In this document: positions 45,633 to 54,752 of the stretch, piece by piece
Position numbering within the stretch: the stretch's first letter is position 1
Layout of the letters: each line of letters starts with the position of its first letter
From: Sphingomonas sp.
Lineage (GTDB): Bacteria > Pseudomonadota > Alphaproteobacteria > Sphingomonadales > Sphingomonadaceae
DNA length: 64,000 bases
Reading direction: 5' to 3'
NCBI GenBank assembly: GCA_013001055.1
Contig: JABDNH010000019.1
Location: forward strand, 1-64,000
Position numbers and translations under genes: made by a program
The notes under the pieces: model-generated
Database searches by the model: none
What the model was told of the DNA's origin: nothing
Seen by the model: only the letters and a program-made list of their open reading frames with translations

Positions 45633-47756
45633 ATGAGCATCAGACCAGTTTTGCTGGCTACGGCCGCCATCGCATTTGCATCGCCCGCGCTTGCCCAAGA
45701 CAACGCATCCGTCGACACAGAAGATGGCCAGGAAGATGTTACCGCCATGGCGGTTGACGAAGACCTTGTCACCGACGCAGCCGCCTCCGCCCCGCTCGCC
45801 GCTCGGAGTTTCACGCCCGCCGACTTCACCCAATTCGCGCCGCAAAATGCGCTCGATATGGTAGCCCGCATTCCAGGCTTCACCATCCAGGGCGGCGATC
45901 AGGGCAATAGGGGATTGGGTCAGGCCAACCAAAACGTGCTGATCAATGGTCAACGCGTGTCGGGCAAAAGCAATGATGCGCGTGATGCCCTGCGTCGCAT
46001 CCCCGCCGATGCGGTCGAACGGATCGACATTGTCGACGGTGCGTCGCTCGCCATTCCGGGCCTTTCGGGCCAGGTTGCCAACATCATCGCGGATGCCGGC
46101 GGCTGGTCGGGCAACTTTAGCTACCGTCCGCAATTTCGCCGCGACCATGAGCCGCGCCTGCTCGACATCGAGATCAGCGCCAGCGGCAAGCTCGGCGATA
46201 ATGATGTCAGCTTCGGTTTCGAGAACGACCAGTTTCGCAATGGCAACATCGGGCCAGAAGTGCGCCGCGATGCCGGCGGCGAGATTCTGCGCGTCGTCGA
46301 GGAAGAAGCGACTTTCTTCGGCGACCGGCCGACCATCAACGCGTCTCTCGGCAGAACCGCAGACAACGGCAACGTCCTCAACCTCAATGGCAGTGGGCAG
46401 CTATTCTACTTTGATCGGGCGCAGGTCGGCTTCGAGGTCGCGGCGGACGGGAGTACCGCCCGCGAACGCAATACCGGCGGCGAGGATGAGTGGAATTTCG
46501 AGCTCGGCGGCGATTACGAATTCGGCCTTGCGGGTGGTCGCGTGAAACTGATCGGCCTCCGTCGGCAGGAAAGTAGCGAATTCACATCGATTTTCGAACG
46601 CCTGGAAGATTCGCCCGGTGCGGTGCTGAAGGGCCGTCGTTTCGAGCAGGTGATCGACGAGGCCGAGACTATCGCGCGCGGCGAATATAGCTTTGCCGGT
46701 TTGGACGGCGACATGCAGGTCAGCCTTGAGGGCGCCTATAACAGTCTCGACGGGTCGGCCGAAATGTTCGTTCGCGATGGCACAGGCGATGAAGTCGAGA
46801 TCGCACTTCCGGGTGCCAACGCGCTGGTGGAGGAAAAGCGCGCCGAATCCATCGTCAGCTATGGGCGTCCGCTGGCCGAAAACCTGACGCTTCAGGCCAG
46901 CCTGGGCGGCGAATTCAGTGAAATTAGCGCAGGCGACGTCACGCGCAGCTTCGTGCGCCCCAAGGGCTCCGTTTCGCTGGCGTGGAAGGCCGCTGAAGAC
47001 CTGACCGTCAATGCCAAGGTCGAACGGCGAGTCGACCAGCTCAATTTCTTTCAGTTCCTGAGCTCTGTCGATGTCACCAACGACACGGACGACCGGTCGA
47101 ACAATTTCGAACTGGTGCCGCCGCAGCGTTGGCGCGCCGAACTGGAGTTCGTCAAATCGCTCGGCGCGTGGGGCTCGATAACGCCCGAAATCCGCGTGGC
47201 CTCGATCGAGGATACCGTCGAGGTCATCCCGATTTCGCCAACCGAACAGGCGCTGGGCAATCTCGAAGGCAACGCTTTCATCGTGCAGGGCATCCTGGAA
47301 GGAACCCTGTTGTTCGATCCAATCGGATTCGACGGGGCGCGTCTGAATATTTTCATGATCGTTACCGATACGAGCGTTGCGGACCCCCTGACCGGCGAGG
47401 ATCGCGACATTAGCGGCGTTGGACGCTTCTATACTGAACTGAACTTCCGCCATGATATTCCCGATAGCGATTGGGCATGGGGAACGGGTCTCGAGTTCAA
47501 CGACCAGGCACCCAACGTCTCGCTCGACCAGGTATCGCGTGGCTATGCCTCTGCACCTTTTGGCTGGCTATTCGTCGAAAACAAAGATGTCGGCGGGATG
47601 ACCGTTCGCGCCAGCCTCCTGAACATCTTCGACCAGCATGACCGTTTCGAGCGCACGGTGTACGTTGATCGGCGCGACGGTCCGATAGCTTTCAGCGAAT
47701 ATCAGGACCGCGATTTCGGCCGCATTTTCGAACTGACGATTACCGGCAGCATCTAG
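45633..47756 (+). CDS. TonB-dependent receptor (short-plug type), second of a tandem pair
   Basis: A 707-residue paralogue of the preceding receptor. Signal peptide ends at ASPALAQ (residue 21), an acidic 40-residue linker follows, then [44 protein letters not shown] and ERIDIVDGASLAIPGLSGQVANII. Barrel landmarks shared with the first copy include LVPPQRW, the FLSSVDVT segment and the C-terminal DFGRIFELTITGSI. The ATG at 45633 (MSIRPVLLATAAIAFA) has GGGAG upstream. Its stop overlaps the convergent COQ9 gene by four bases. Confidence 0.88.
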   Translation: MSIRPVLLATAAIAFASPALAQDNASVDTEDGQEDVTAMAVDEDLVTDAAASAPLAARSFTPADFTQFAPQNALDMVARIPGFTIQGGDQGNRGLGQANQNVLINGQRVSGKSNDARDALRRIPADAVERIDIVDGASLAIPGLSGQVANIIADAGGWSGNFSYRPQFRRDHEPRLLDIEISASGKLGDNDVSFGFENDQFRNGNIGPEVRRDAGGEILRVVEEEATFFGDRPTINASLGRTADNGNVLNLNGSGQLFYFDRAQVGFEVAADGSTARERNTGGEDEWNFELGGDYEFGLAGGRVKLIGLRRQESSEFTSIFERLEDSPGAVLKGRRFEQVIDEAETIARGEYSFAGLDGDMQVSLEGAYNSLDGSAEMFVRDGTGDEVEIALPGANALVEEKRAESIVSYGRPLAENLTLQASLGGEFSEISAGDVTRSFVRPKGSVSLAWKAAEDLTVNAKVERRVDQLNFFQFLSSVDVTNDTDDRSNNFELVPPQRWRAELEFVKSLGAWGSITPEIRVASIEDTVEVIPISPTEQALGNLEGNAFIVQGILEGTLLFDPIGFDGARLNIFMIVTDTSVADPLTGEDRDISGVGRFYTELNFRHDIPDSDWAWGTGLEFNDQAPNVSLDQVSRGYASAPFGWLFVENKDVGGMTVRASLLNIFDQHDRFERTVYVDRRDGPIAFSEYQDRDFGRIFELTITGSI

Positions 47757-48397
47757 CGAACCGGATAGCGCAGACGGCCGAGGAAACGGCTGATGCTCGG
47801 CCGTTCCTGTTTGGCCCAGTGCGCCTTGGCCTTTTCGAACTTGGCCACGTCGGCAAGTCGGCGATCGAGAAACGCCGCTGTTTCAGTCCATTCTTCGCTA
47901 TCATCATCGAGCCACGCCAGCAAAGTCGCGCCATAGACGCCCGACAAGATGATCCGCTTGGTATAGTGGTTATAGTCGGTCGACGTGTCGCCAGCGAGCC
48001 GCCACATCGCATCGGCGCTGCGCCAGCCGGTCTTGAAACCAAGCGGGATATTCTGCGGGGCCGCCAGGATCGCGAGCGCGCTGCGCACCGCTTCCCTGGC
48101 AGGTGAAGCAATCTCGAGACGCTTCCAGATGAGCCAGCGGATCTTCTTGGTGACACCAAGAGCATCGAACGCGCTGCTTTCGGTCGCTGCCTGCGCCATC
48201 GCAACGTCGACCGCCTCGATCCACGCATCCACCATGCCGGATGGTTTGTCGGGGAAGGCGAGCAGCGCCTGTTCGACCGGGATGTCGTGCTGGGCGGCTG
48301 CGGCTTCGACTGCCGCCTTGCTCCACCCGTCGAACACCGCATTTTCGGCAACGGACAATGCGAGCTTCTGGCGAATCTGGTCGAGCGGAGAGGTCAT
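47753..48397 (-). CDS. COQ9 family protein (ubiquinone biosynthesis accessory factor)
   Basis: A 214-residue protein of the COQ9 family, with a TetR-like N-terminal helical part (LDQIRQKLALSVAENAVFDGWSKAAVEAAAAQHDIPVEQALLAFP) and the C-terminal family block ADAMWRLAGDTSTDYNHYTKRIILSGVYGATLLAWLDDDSEEW. COQ9 binds lipid and presents intermediates to COQ7-type hydroxylases in ubiquinone synthesis. The ATG at 48397 overlaps the stop of the DMT transporter gene by four bases. Stop overlaps that of the second receptor gene. Confidence 0.92.
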   Translation of the reverse strand: MTSPLDQIRQKLALSVAENAVFDGWSKAAVEAAAAQHDIPVEQALLAFPDKPSGMVDAWIEAVDVAMAQAATESSAFDALGVTKKIRWLIWKRLEIASPAREAVRSALAILAAPQNIPLGFKTGWRSADAMWRLAGDTSTDYNHYTKRIILSGVYGATLLAWLDDDSEEWTETAAFLDRRLADVAKFEKAKAHWAKQERPSISRFLGRLRYPVR

Positions 48398-49290
48398 GCT
48401 GCCAATGTGGGCTTTGCCACGCGCGGGCGCAAGCGGACCAGGACCAAAGCAGTAGCGACCGCAATTGCGCCAACCCAATCGGTCAGGGTGAAGACCTCGT
48501 CATAGAAGATCCACCCGATCGTCCCGGCCACGACGGGCTGCGACAAGAGCACGACGCCGACCACCAACGGGGGAAGGCGACCGATCGCGTAGACGAGTAG
48601 GCCCTGCCCGATCACCTGGCTGGATAACGCCAGCACGAAGAGGATCGACCAGTCCCCGGGGATGGGATTCTCGCCAAGCATCAACGCGCTCGGAAGGAGG
48701 AAGGCGGCGCCAAAAGCGCTGGCCCAGATGATGACGGCCAGCGGCTCGGTGGCCCTACGGACTCGATCGACACCGATGAGATAGCCGGCATAGAGGAGGC
48801 CCGCGATCAGCGCGAGCACATCGCCGCGAAGATTCTCTAAACCGAGTTCGATACTGCCCGACAGAAGCAGGACCGTGCCGAGCACGGCAAGGCCCAGCCC
48901 GAACACCTGCGCCATGCTGGGGCGCACCTTGGCGATCCACAGCCCGTAAAGCGCGAACAAAAAGCTCCCCCCGTTCCCGAACAGAACCGCGTTGGCCATT
49001 TTTGTCAGCATGATGCCGTGGTGCCAAAGTCCTAGGTCAGCTGCGAAGAAGAAGGCCGCCGCGATGACAATGATGACGACCTTGCGCGATGGCAGCCGCA
49101 CCTCCTTGCCCAGCATCAGCGCGATCGCGACCAGCATGGGCACCGCCAGCGCCAGTCGCCAGAAGGCTGCCGACACTTCGCCAACGTCGGCCAGCCGCAC
49201 CAGCCACGGCCCAAAGGCGAGCGCAGTCGAGCCGACAAGCAGCGCAATGAATGGAATGGTGGTCGATCGCGTGTCCATCGATTGGCGCAT
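48394..49290 (-). CDS. DMT superfamily transporter (EamA)
   Basis: A 298-residue membrane protein with ten predicted TM helices in two EamA repeats. The first begins STTIPFIALLVGSTALAFGPWLVRLADVGEVSAAFWRLALAVPML; the second covers about 150-285 and ends VGVVLLSQPVVAGTIGWIFYDEVFTLTDWVGAIAVATALVLVRLRP. Such permeases export metabolites or amino acids; the substrate is unknown. Starts at 49290 (MRQSMDTRS) or 49278 (MDTRS) are both possible, with no clear ribosome site. It is divergent from the old yellow enzyme gene and coupled to COQ9. Confidence 0.88.
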   Translation of the reverse strand: MRQSMDTRSTTIPFIALLVGSTALAFGPWLVRLADVGEVSAAFWRLALAVPMLVAIALMLGKEVRLPSRKVVIIVIAAAFFFAADLGLWHHGIMLTKMANAVLFGNGGSFLFALYGLWIAKVRPSMAQVFGLGLAVLGTVLLLSGSIELGLENLRGDVLALIAGLLYAGYLIGVDRVRRATEPLAVIIWASAFGAAFLLPSALMLGENPIPGDWSILFVLALSSQVIGQGLLVYAIGRLPPLVVGVVLLSQPVVAGTIGWIFYDEVFTLTDWVGAIAVATALVLVRLRPRVAKPTLAA

Positions 49291-49351
49291 GAACCAGTCA
49301 TGGGTGTGAAACAAGCGGGCGCCACGCCAGTTGATGGCGAAAGGAGAATTC

Positions 49352-50431
49352 ATGCCCGATTTGTTCGATCCCATCACGCTTGGTTCAATCGAGTGTCCCA
49401 ACCGCATTGTCATGGCCCCGCTCACCCGCGGTCGCGCAAGCCGCGACGGCGTGCATGACGAATTAGCCGTCGAATATTACCGCCAGCGCGCCGAGGCCGG
49501 GCTGATCATCTCCGAAGCCACGGGCATATCGAAGCAGGGGCTAGGCTGGCCGTATGCGCCGGGACTCTGGTCGCGAGCACAGACCGAAGGCTGGAAACCG
49601 GTGACCGAGGCCGTCCACAAGGCCGGTGGTCGCATCGTCGCACAGCTCTGGCACATGGGTCGGCTCGTCCATCCCTCGATGGGCGGCGGCACGCCATTGT
49701 CCGCAAGCGCCACCCGGGGCCCACACCGACTGCACACATTCGAGGGAAAACAGGATGCGGTGCAAGCCAAGGCAATGACCAGGGCGGACATCGAGCGCAC
49801 CATCGCCGACTATGTGCACGCCGCCACCAATGCAGTGAGCGCCGGGTTCGATGGCGTCCAGATCCACGGCGCGAACGGGTATCTGATCGACCAGTTCCTG
49901 CGTGCCAACGACCGTGACGATGAATATGGCGGAAGCCCGGAAAACAAATGTCGCTTCATGTCGGAAGTCGCGCGGGCTGTTGCGAACGAGATCGGCGTGC
50001 ATCGCACCGCCATACGCTTGTCCCCCGTTGGCGAGGTCAATGGCTGTGACAGCGATGAGCCAATCGCTCTCTTCACCGCAGCAGCGCAAGAACTCGAGAA
50101 GATCGGCATTCCGTGGATCGAGATGCGCGAGCCTGGCAGCGATTCCACCTTCGTTGCGAGCAACACGGATCGCGTCAGCCCGCACATGGCCAGGCATTTC
50201 TCGGGTAAGATCGGGCTGAATAGCGATTTCACTTTCGACAGTGGCCAGGAATTCGTGCGCCGCGGCCAATGCGATTTCATCGCTTTTGGCCGCCCCTTCA
50301 TCGCCAACCCCGACCTCGTCCGGCGCTTTCACAATGGCGCGCCCTTGAACGATTGGGATACCAAGACCTTCTACACGCGCGGGCCCGAAGGCTATATCGA
50401 CTATCCAAGCCTCGAGGAGGAGCGCGTCTGA
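49352..50431 (+). CDS. Alkene reductase, old yellow enzyme family
   Basis: A 359-residue FMN-dependent TIM-barrel oxidoreductase. Landmarks are NRIVMAPLTRGRAS, EYYRQRAEAGLIISEATGIS, AQLWHMGRLVH, DGVQIHGANGYLIDQFLRANDRDDEYGG (the substrate-binding His and Asn of HGAN) and DFIAFGRPFIANPDLVRRF near the end. The proteins reduce activated C=C bonds of enones or nitro compounds with NADPH. ATG at 49352 with AAAGGAG five bases upstream. The next gene, a SOUL-type protein, starts at the last base of this stop codon. Confidence 0.94.
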   Translation: MPDLFDPITLGSIECPNRIVMAPLTRGRASRDGVHDELAVEYYRQRAEAGLIISEATGISKQGLGWPYAPGLWSRAQTEGWKPVTEAVHKAGGRIVAQLWHMGRLVHPSMGGGTPLSASATRGPHRLHTFEGKQDAVQAKAMTRADIERTIADYVHAATNAVSAGFDGVQIHGANGYLIDQFLRANDRDDEYGGSPENKCRFMSEVARAVANEIGVHRTAIRLSPVGEVNGCDSDEPIALFTAAAQELEKIGIPWIEMREPGSDSTFVASNTDRVSPHMARHFSGKIGLNSDFTFDSGQEFVRRGQCDFIAFGRPFIANPDLVRRFHNGAPLNDWDTKTFYTRGPEGYIDYPSLEEERV

Positions 50432-51045
50432 TGAACAAGAAATGGCTGGTAGGCGGTGGCCTGGTGCTCGGGCTGATTGCGGCCGGTGGCTGGCGCCACT
50501 ACATGCGCGAAAAGGCAACAGCCGAGCCCGATTTCCTCCCCGTCGAGGAGGACGGCGACTTTTCGGTGCGCGACTATATGCCTTTCTGGATCGCGGAGAC
50601 GCATGCCACCGGCACGCGGCGCGAAGCGATCCGATCGGGCTTTCGCACATTGGCAGACTATATATTCGCGCGCAGTCACGACGGAGACGAGATTCCGATG
50701 ACGTCACCGGTCCTGGAGAGCCATGACGAGGGCGACCGCTGGCGCGTGGCGTTCGTGATGCCTTCAGGCGCGACCAGCGAAAGCCTACCCGAACCGCCGC
50801 CCGGAGTTTCACTGCGCAAGTTGCCGGCACGGCGCGTCGGGGTCGTCTGCTTCAGCGGTGCACCCGGCGATTACGACCTGGAGCAATTGGAAGGGCGGTT
50901 GCGGGATTGGCTGAAGGGCAAAGGGTATGACGTGGTCGACGGCAAACCCGATTATGCCTTTTTCAACTCCCCGACGATCCCAGGGCCGCTGCGCCGCAAC
51001 GAGGTGTGGCTGGAAGTGGCACTGGAAGCGCCCGTGGGCAATTAG
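50431..51045 (+). CDS. SOUL family heme-binding protein
   Basis: A 204-residue protein with an N-terminal TM anchor or uncleaved signal ([17 protein letters not shown], residues 5-21) and a SOUL domain: [62 protein letters not shown], and the conserved end [17 protein letters not shown] proteins bind heme or other tetrapyrroles. Its ATG overlaps the alkene reductase stop by one base (TGATG), so the two flavin/heme proteins are co-expressed. Its stop overlaps ribH by four bases. Confidence 0.9.
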   Translation: MNKKWLVGGGLVLGLIAAGGWRHYMREKATAEPDFLPVEEDGDFSVRDYMPFWIAETHATGTRREAIRSGFRTLADYIFARSHDGDEIPMTSPVLESHDEGDRWRVAFVMPSGATSESLPEPPPGVSLRKLPARRVGVVCFSGAPGDYDLEQLEGRLRDWLKGKGYDVVDGKPDYAFFNSPTIPGPLRRNEVWLEVALEAPVGN

Positions 51046-51464
51046 GCGCGGAATTTTTCCTGAAGATCGAGCAGGGCCAGCGCGGCCTTGGCGGCCTCGC
51101 CGCCCTTGTTCTTGCGCGCCGGATCGGCGCGCGCCTCGGCCTGGTCGCGGTTTTCGACCGTGATGATGCCATTGCCGATGGCAACACCGTCCATGGTCAG
51201 CGCCAAGATGCCGCGCGCGCTTTCGCCGGCGACAATCTCGAAGTGATAGGTCTCGCCGCGGATAACGACACCGATCGCGACATAGGCATCATAGTTGCCG
51301 CTTTCGATAGCGAGGGCGATTGCCGCAGGCAGCTCTAGCGCGCCGGGCACCGTCACGGTTTCGTGCGTGTGGCCGGCGGCGTCGATCGCGGCGCGCGCTC
51401 CGGCGAGAAGCTGGTCGTTGAGGTCGTCGTAGAAACGCGCTTCGGCAATCAGGACATGCGCCAT
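51042..51464 (-). CDS. ribH: 6,7-dimethyl-8-ribityllumazine synthase
   Basis: A 140-residue lumazine synthase, condensing 3,4-dihydroxy-2-butanone 4-phosphate with the ribitylamino-uracil. Motifs are [68 protein letters not shown] (the catalytic histidine in YHFE) and [16 protein letters not shown]. Slightly short, typical of alphaproteobacterial RibH. The start overlaps the ribB stop by one base, making it the last gene of the riboflavin operon. Confidence 0.96.
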   Translation of the reverse strand: MAHVLIAEARFYDDLNDQLLAGARAAIDAAGHTHETVTVPGALELPAAIALAIESGNYDAYVAIGVVIRGETYHFEIVAGESARGILALTMDGVAIGNGIITVENRDQAEARADPARKNKGGEAAKAALALLDLQEKFRA

Positions 51465-52741
51465 CAGTTGTTCCCCTCAATGGGCCGTTCTTCGACAATG
51501 GCGAGGCCATAGGCATCGAGCGCGACGGGTGAATGCTTGCTGTTGGTAAGCAGGACCATGTCATGGACGTCCAGCGCGGCCAGGATCTGCGCGCCGATCC
51601 CGTAACTACGCATGGCCTCGCCGGTTTCGGCAGGTTTGCCCGAGCGAAGGTTGGTCGCCCGGCTAAGGCTTCCTGCATCGGCGGCGTGGAGCGCCACGAC
51701 CACGCCCGCGCCCGCTTCCTCGATCATCTTCATCGCACCCGAAAGCTGTCCGGCACGCGGCCCCTGCTCGCCAAGGACATCGGCAAACAGGTCGAGACTG
51801 TGCATGCGTACCAGCGTCGGTCTTTGGGGATCGACGTGGCCGTGGACCAGCGCCATCTGTTCGCTACCATTGGCCTTGTCGCGGAACACGCGGGCGTTCC
51901 ACGCGCCGCCGGTCTGCGAGGTGAAGCGGGTCTGCGCGACCTCTTCGACCATGTGATCCTTCTTGAGCCGGTACGCGATGAGATCGCGGATCGTACCGAT
52001 CTTCATCGAATGCTTGGCGGCGAAATCGATAAGGTCATCGAGCCGCGCCATGGTGCCGTCGTCACGCATGATTTCGCAGATGACCCCCGAAGGGTTGAGC
52101 CCGGCAAGCCGTGACACGTCCACTGCCGCTTCGGTATGGCCGGCCCGTACCAGCACGCCGCCCGGCTGCGCGGTGAGCGGGAAGACATGGCCCGGGCTGA
52201 CGATATCGTCGGGACCCCTGGACGCATCGATGGCCACCGCGATGGTGCGCGCACGGTCGCCTGCGCTGATGCCGGTGGTGACGCCATCCTTGGCCTCGAT
52301 CGACACGGTGAAGGCAGTCTGCATGCTCTCGCGATTGTCGCTCGCCATCGGTGGCAGGCCGAGTTGATCGACCCGCTCCTGCGTCAGCGACAGGCAGATC
52401 AGTCCGCGCCCGTGCCGCGCCATGAAATTGATCGCATCGGGCGTCGCCATTTGCGCGGGAATCACGAGATCGCCCTCATTCTCGCGATCGTCATCGTCGA
52501 CCAGGATAAACATCCGCCCGTTGCGTGCTTCCTCGATGATTTCTTCGGCACCGACCAGCACCTTTTCCTTGCCGAGAAAGCTTTCCAGCCGCCCGAGCGT
52601 GTCGGCGGTGGGGTTCCAGTCGTCGGCGCCGAGCTTGCGCAAGCTGTTGGGATGGAGGCCGGCGGCGCGAGCGAGCCCGGCACGGCTCATTTCGCCGGAG
52701 TCGACGAGGGATGTGAGTCGGTCGATAAGATCAATAGCCAT
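51464..52741 (-). CDS. ribB: 3,4-dihydroxy-2-butanone-4-phosphate synthase with N-terminal HTH and degenerate RibA-like domain
   Basis: A 425-residue three-part protein. Residues 1-57 form a helix-turn-helix resembling the XRE fold ([42 protein letters not shown]). RibB (about 62-268) has the metal/substrate loop [10 protein letters not shown] (82-91), the HTEAAVD histidine region and SGVICEIM. Residues 275-425 look like GTP cyclohydrolase II ([55 protein letters not shown]), but the zinc-binding CxxC-type cysteines are gone (no cysteine after about residue 222). RibA activity is thus not expected; a separate RibA must exist. TCACA/TGTGA dyads lie directly upstream. ATG at 52741. Confidence 0.93.
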   Translation of the reverse strand: MAIDLIDRLTSLVDSGEMSRAGLARAAGLHPNSLRKLGADDWNPTADTLGRLESFLGKEKVLVGAEEIIEEARNGRMFILVDDDDRENEGDLVIPAQMATPDAINFMARHGRGLICLSLTQERVDQLGLPPMASDNRESMQTAFTVSIEAKDGVTTGISAGDRARTIAVAIDASRGPDDIVSPGHVFPLTAQPGGVLVRAGHTEAAVDVSRLAGLNPSGVICEIMRDDGTMARLDDLIDFAAKHSMKIGTIRDLIAYRLKKDHMVEEVAQTRFTSQTGGAWNARVFRDKANGSEQMALVHGHVDPQRPTLVRMHSLDLFADVLGEQGPRAGQLSGAMKMIEEAGAGVVVALHAADAGSLSRATNLRSGKPAETGEAMRSYGIGAQILAALDVHDMVLLTNSKHSPVALDAYGLAIVEERPIEGNN

Positions 52742-52754
52742 AGAAGCGCCGCTA

Positions 52755-52795
52755 TCACACCGAAATGTGACACAACAACCCCAAGTTTCACATTT
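52755..52795. promoter_or_regulatory. TCACA/TGTGA inverted repeats upstream of the HTH-ribB gene (candidate operator)
   Basis: In the 52 bases between ribE and ribB, TCACA (52755-52759) and TGTGA (52766-52770) form a dyad spaced by six bases. The extended arm AAATGTGA (52763-52770) pairs perfectly with TCACATTT (52788-52795), whose far end overlaps the ribE stop. The first dyad is 14 bases before the ribB ATG. It may be a protein-binding site or an RNA hairpin controlling ribB; no RFN riboswitch is visible. Confidence 0.5.
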
Positions 52796-53390
52796 ATCTG
52801 GCGGTCATTCGCTGCAGATAGCGCGCCAATACGTCGATCTCGACATTGAGCTGACGCCCGGGTGCGAGATGGTGCAGCGTCGTTTCCTGCGCCGTATGCG
52901 GGATCAGGTTGATCGAAAAATGGGTCTGGTCGCCTTTATCCTCGACGCGGTTCACCGTCAGCGAGACGCCATCGAGGGTGATCGATCCCTTGGGCGCGAT
53001 CGCAGCGCCCAAATCACGAGACACCGCAATCGTCACATCATGGCTGTCGCCAACCGGCTCCACGGTGATGATCCTGGCAACTTCGTCGACATGGCCGGTC
53101 ACGATATGCCCGCCCAACTCATCGCCGACCTTGAGCGCGCGTTCGAGATTGAGCGCCGCGCCTTCTTCCCACAGCCCGCTTGCCGTCGCACTGATGGTTT
53201 CGCCACTGACATCGACGGCGAACCAGTCATCGCCCTTGTCGACGACAGTGAGGCACGCCCCCGAACAGGCAATGGACGCGCCCATCGCGACGTTGCCCAT
53301 GTCATAGCCGCAGCCAATCACCAGCCGCGTATCGCCGCGCTGCTCGACGGACCGGACAGTGCCGATATCGGTGATGATCCCCGTAAACAT
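52794..53390 (-). CDS. ribE: Riboflavin synthase (alpha subunit)
   Basis: A 198-residue riboflavin synthase with two lumazine-binding barrels: [38 protein letters not shown] (first barrel), [14 protein letters not shown] and [16 protein letters not shown] (second barrel), then the helical trimerisation tail ending VLARYLQRM. It dismutates two lumazines to riboflavin. The start overlaps the ribD stop by one base (TAATG-type coupling). Confidence 0.96.
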   Translation of the reverse strand: MFTGIITDIGTVRSVEQRGDTRLVIGCGYDMGNVAMGASIACSGACLTVVDKGDDWFAVDVSGETISATASGLWEEGAALNLERALKVGDELGGHIVTGHVDEVARIITVEPVGDSHDVTIAVSRDLGAAIAPKGSITLDGVSLTVNRVEDKGDQTHFSINLIPHTAQETTLHHLAPGRQLNVEIDVLARYLQRMTAR

Positions 53391-54361
53391 TATCGCTGGC
53401 GCTCGTAGACTTCGAGGCGGTCGATGCCAAGCTGCTTGTCGTCTGCGGGCAGCCAGCGGCCGTGCGCGTCGGCAATCGCGTCGAGGCCGATATAGCCAAC
53501 GCTGCTCTTGCCTTCGCCGATCAGGATAGGGGCCCGATAAATCAGCATGCGGTCGACGAGGTCGGCCTTGAGGAATGCGGTCGCCGCGCCCGAGCCTCCT
53601 TCCACCAGTAAGTCGTTAACGTCGCCAAGGTCGAAAACGTCCTCGGGCTGACGCAGGATGGTCCAGTCATTGGGTGCGAGCGTAGTCGACAGCATGGCGC
53701 GCCGCGGGCTTCGCGGTTCGAGCCCGGGCAAGCGCACGTCGAGCGAGGGCTGGTCTGCTTCGTACGTACCGCGCCCGACCAGGATCATGTCGGCGCGCGC
53801 ACGTTCGAGATGTACGTGTGCCCGCGCATCTTCCCCGGTGATCCACTTCGATTCACCCGAAGGCAGCGCGATCTTGCCGTCGATCGACAGCGCGAGCTTC
53901 AAGGTGATGCAGGGCCGCCCGATCGCAACACGCATCAGGAAGCCACGCATGGAATGACGCGCTGCCGCTTCCTCCATACCCTTACGTGTATCGACGCCTG
54001 CATCTTTGAGCATCGCAAACCCTTTCCCGGCGGTACGGGGATCGGGGTCTTCGAGCGCTGCGACGACCCGGGCAATACCGGCGGCCGGGATCAACTGTGC
54101 GCAGGTGGGACCGCGGTCACTATCGTGCGCGCAAGGTTCGAGGCTGGTGTAGAGCGTCGCGCCCTTTGCCGCATCGCCTGCCGCCGCGAGCGCCAGGGCC
54201 TCCGCATGGGGGCGCCCCCCGGCTTGCGTCGCGCCCTCGCCCACGATCTCGCCATCCTTGACGATGACGCAACCGACATTCGGATTGGGCGCGGTCGATC
54301 CGCGCGCCGCGGCCCCTAGCGCGATCGCGCGGGCCATGAATGTCGCGTCAGTTGACGTCAT
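53390..54361 (-). CDS. ribD: Bifunctional diaminohydroxyphosphoribosylaminopyrimidine deaminase / 5-amino-6-(5-phosphoribosylamino)uracil reductase
   Basis: A 323-residue RibD. The deaminase domain (1-150) has the zinc site [11 protein letters not shown] and [15 protein letters not shown] (HAE and PC...C). The reductase domain (150-323) starts [29 protein letters not shown] and includes [21 protein letters not shown] and [21 protein letters not shown]. The ATG at 54361 overlaps the upstream small membrane-protein gene by 14 bases; an internal ATG at 54337 would lose only eight residues and is an alternative. Confidence 0.95.
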   Translation of the reverse strand: MTSTDATFMARAIALGAAARGSTAPNPNVGCVIVKDGEIVGEGATQAGGRPHAEALALAAAGDAAKGATLYTSLEPCAHDSDRGPTCAQLIPAAGIARVVAALEDPDPRTAGKGFAMLKDAGVDTRKGMEEAAARHSMRGFLMRVAIGRPCITLKLALSIDGKIALPSGESKWITGEDARAHVHLERARADMILVGRGTYEADQPSLDVRLPGLEPRSPRRAMLSTTLAPNDWTILRQPEDVFDLGDVNDLLVEGGSGAATAFLKADLVDRMLIYRAPILIGEGKSSVGYIGLDAIADAHGRWLPADDKQLGIDRLEVYERQR

Positions 54362-54680
54362 CCATCCCAACGGCGTTAGCGAGGTCCTGGTAGGTCTGCT
54401 GGCGTTCGGCGGCGCGGCGCTCGGCGTCGGCCTGATCGCGCAGCTGGTCGGCGATAATCTCTTCGTCGGTACGGTCTTCATTCCAGCTTTCCGTGTAAAT
54501 CACCGTGGGCGCGCCTTCGGTATTCACCTTGCTGTCGACGAAGAATAGAATCAGCACGATGCCGGTCACGAGCAGCGCGAGCGTCAGGCCGATGACCTTC
54601 TCGCGGTCCTGATTGACCAGGAAGTTCTTCAGATCGCGCCATACGGCCTTGGGGCCGAAGACGGGTGGGAAAACGGACAT
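54348..54680 (-). CDS. Small single-TM membrane protein of unknown function
   Basis: A 110-residue protein: an N-terminal cytoplasmic segment (FPPVFGPKAVWRDLKNFLVNQDREK), one TM helix (about residues 29-48, VIGLTLALLVTGIVLILFFVD), and a charged C-terminal helix with coiled-coil character (DEEIIADQLRDQADAERRAAERQQTYQDLANAV). I recognise no family. It precedes ribD and overlaps its start by 14 bases, so it may be coupled to riboflavin synthesis or merely share the transcript. TonB is the next gene upstream on the same strand. Confidence 0.72.
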   Translation of the reverse strand: MSVFPPVFGPKAVWRDLKNFLVNQDREKVIGLTLALLVTGIVLILFFVDSKVNTEGAPTVIYTESWNEDRTDEEIIADQLRDQADAERRAAERQQTYQDLANAVGMDDVN

Positions 54681-54752
54681 CGCCTTTAAATAGGGCGAGG
54701 CGGCGTCATGCGCCAGCCCCGCCCTTCGGCCCGCAACCGGGGGAATGCGAGC

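Noticed and set aside
54362-54752. FMN (RFN) riboswitch upstream of the rib operon
   Set aside because: None of the conserved RFN helices could be recognised upstream of ribD or ribB.
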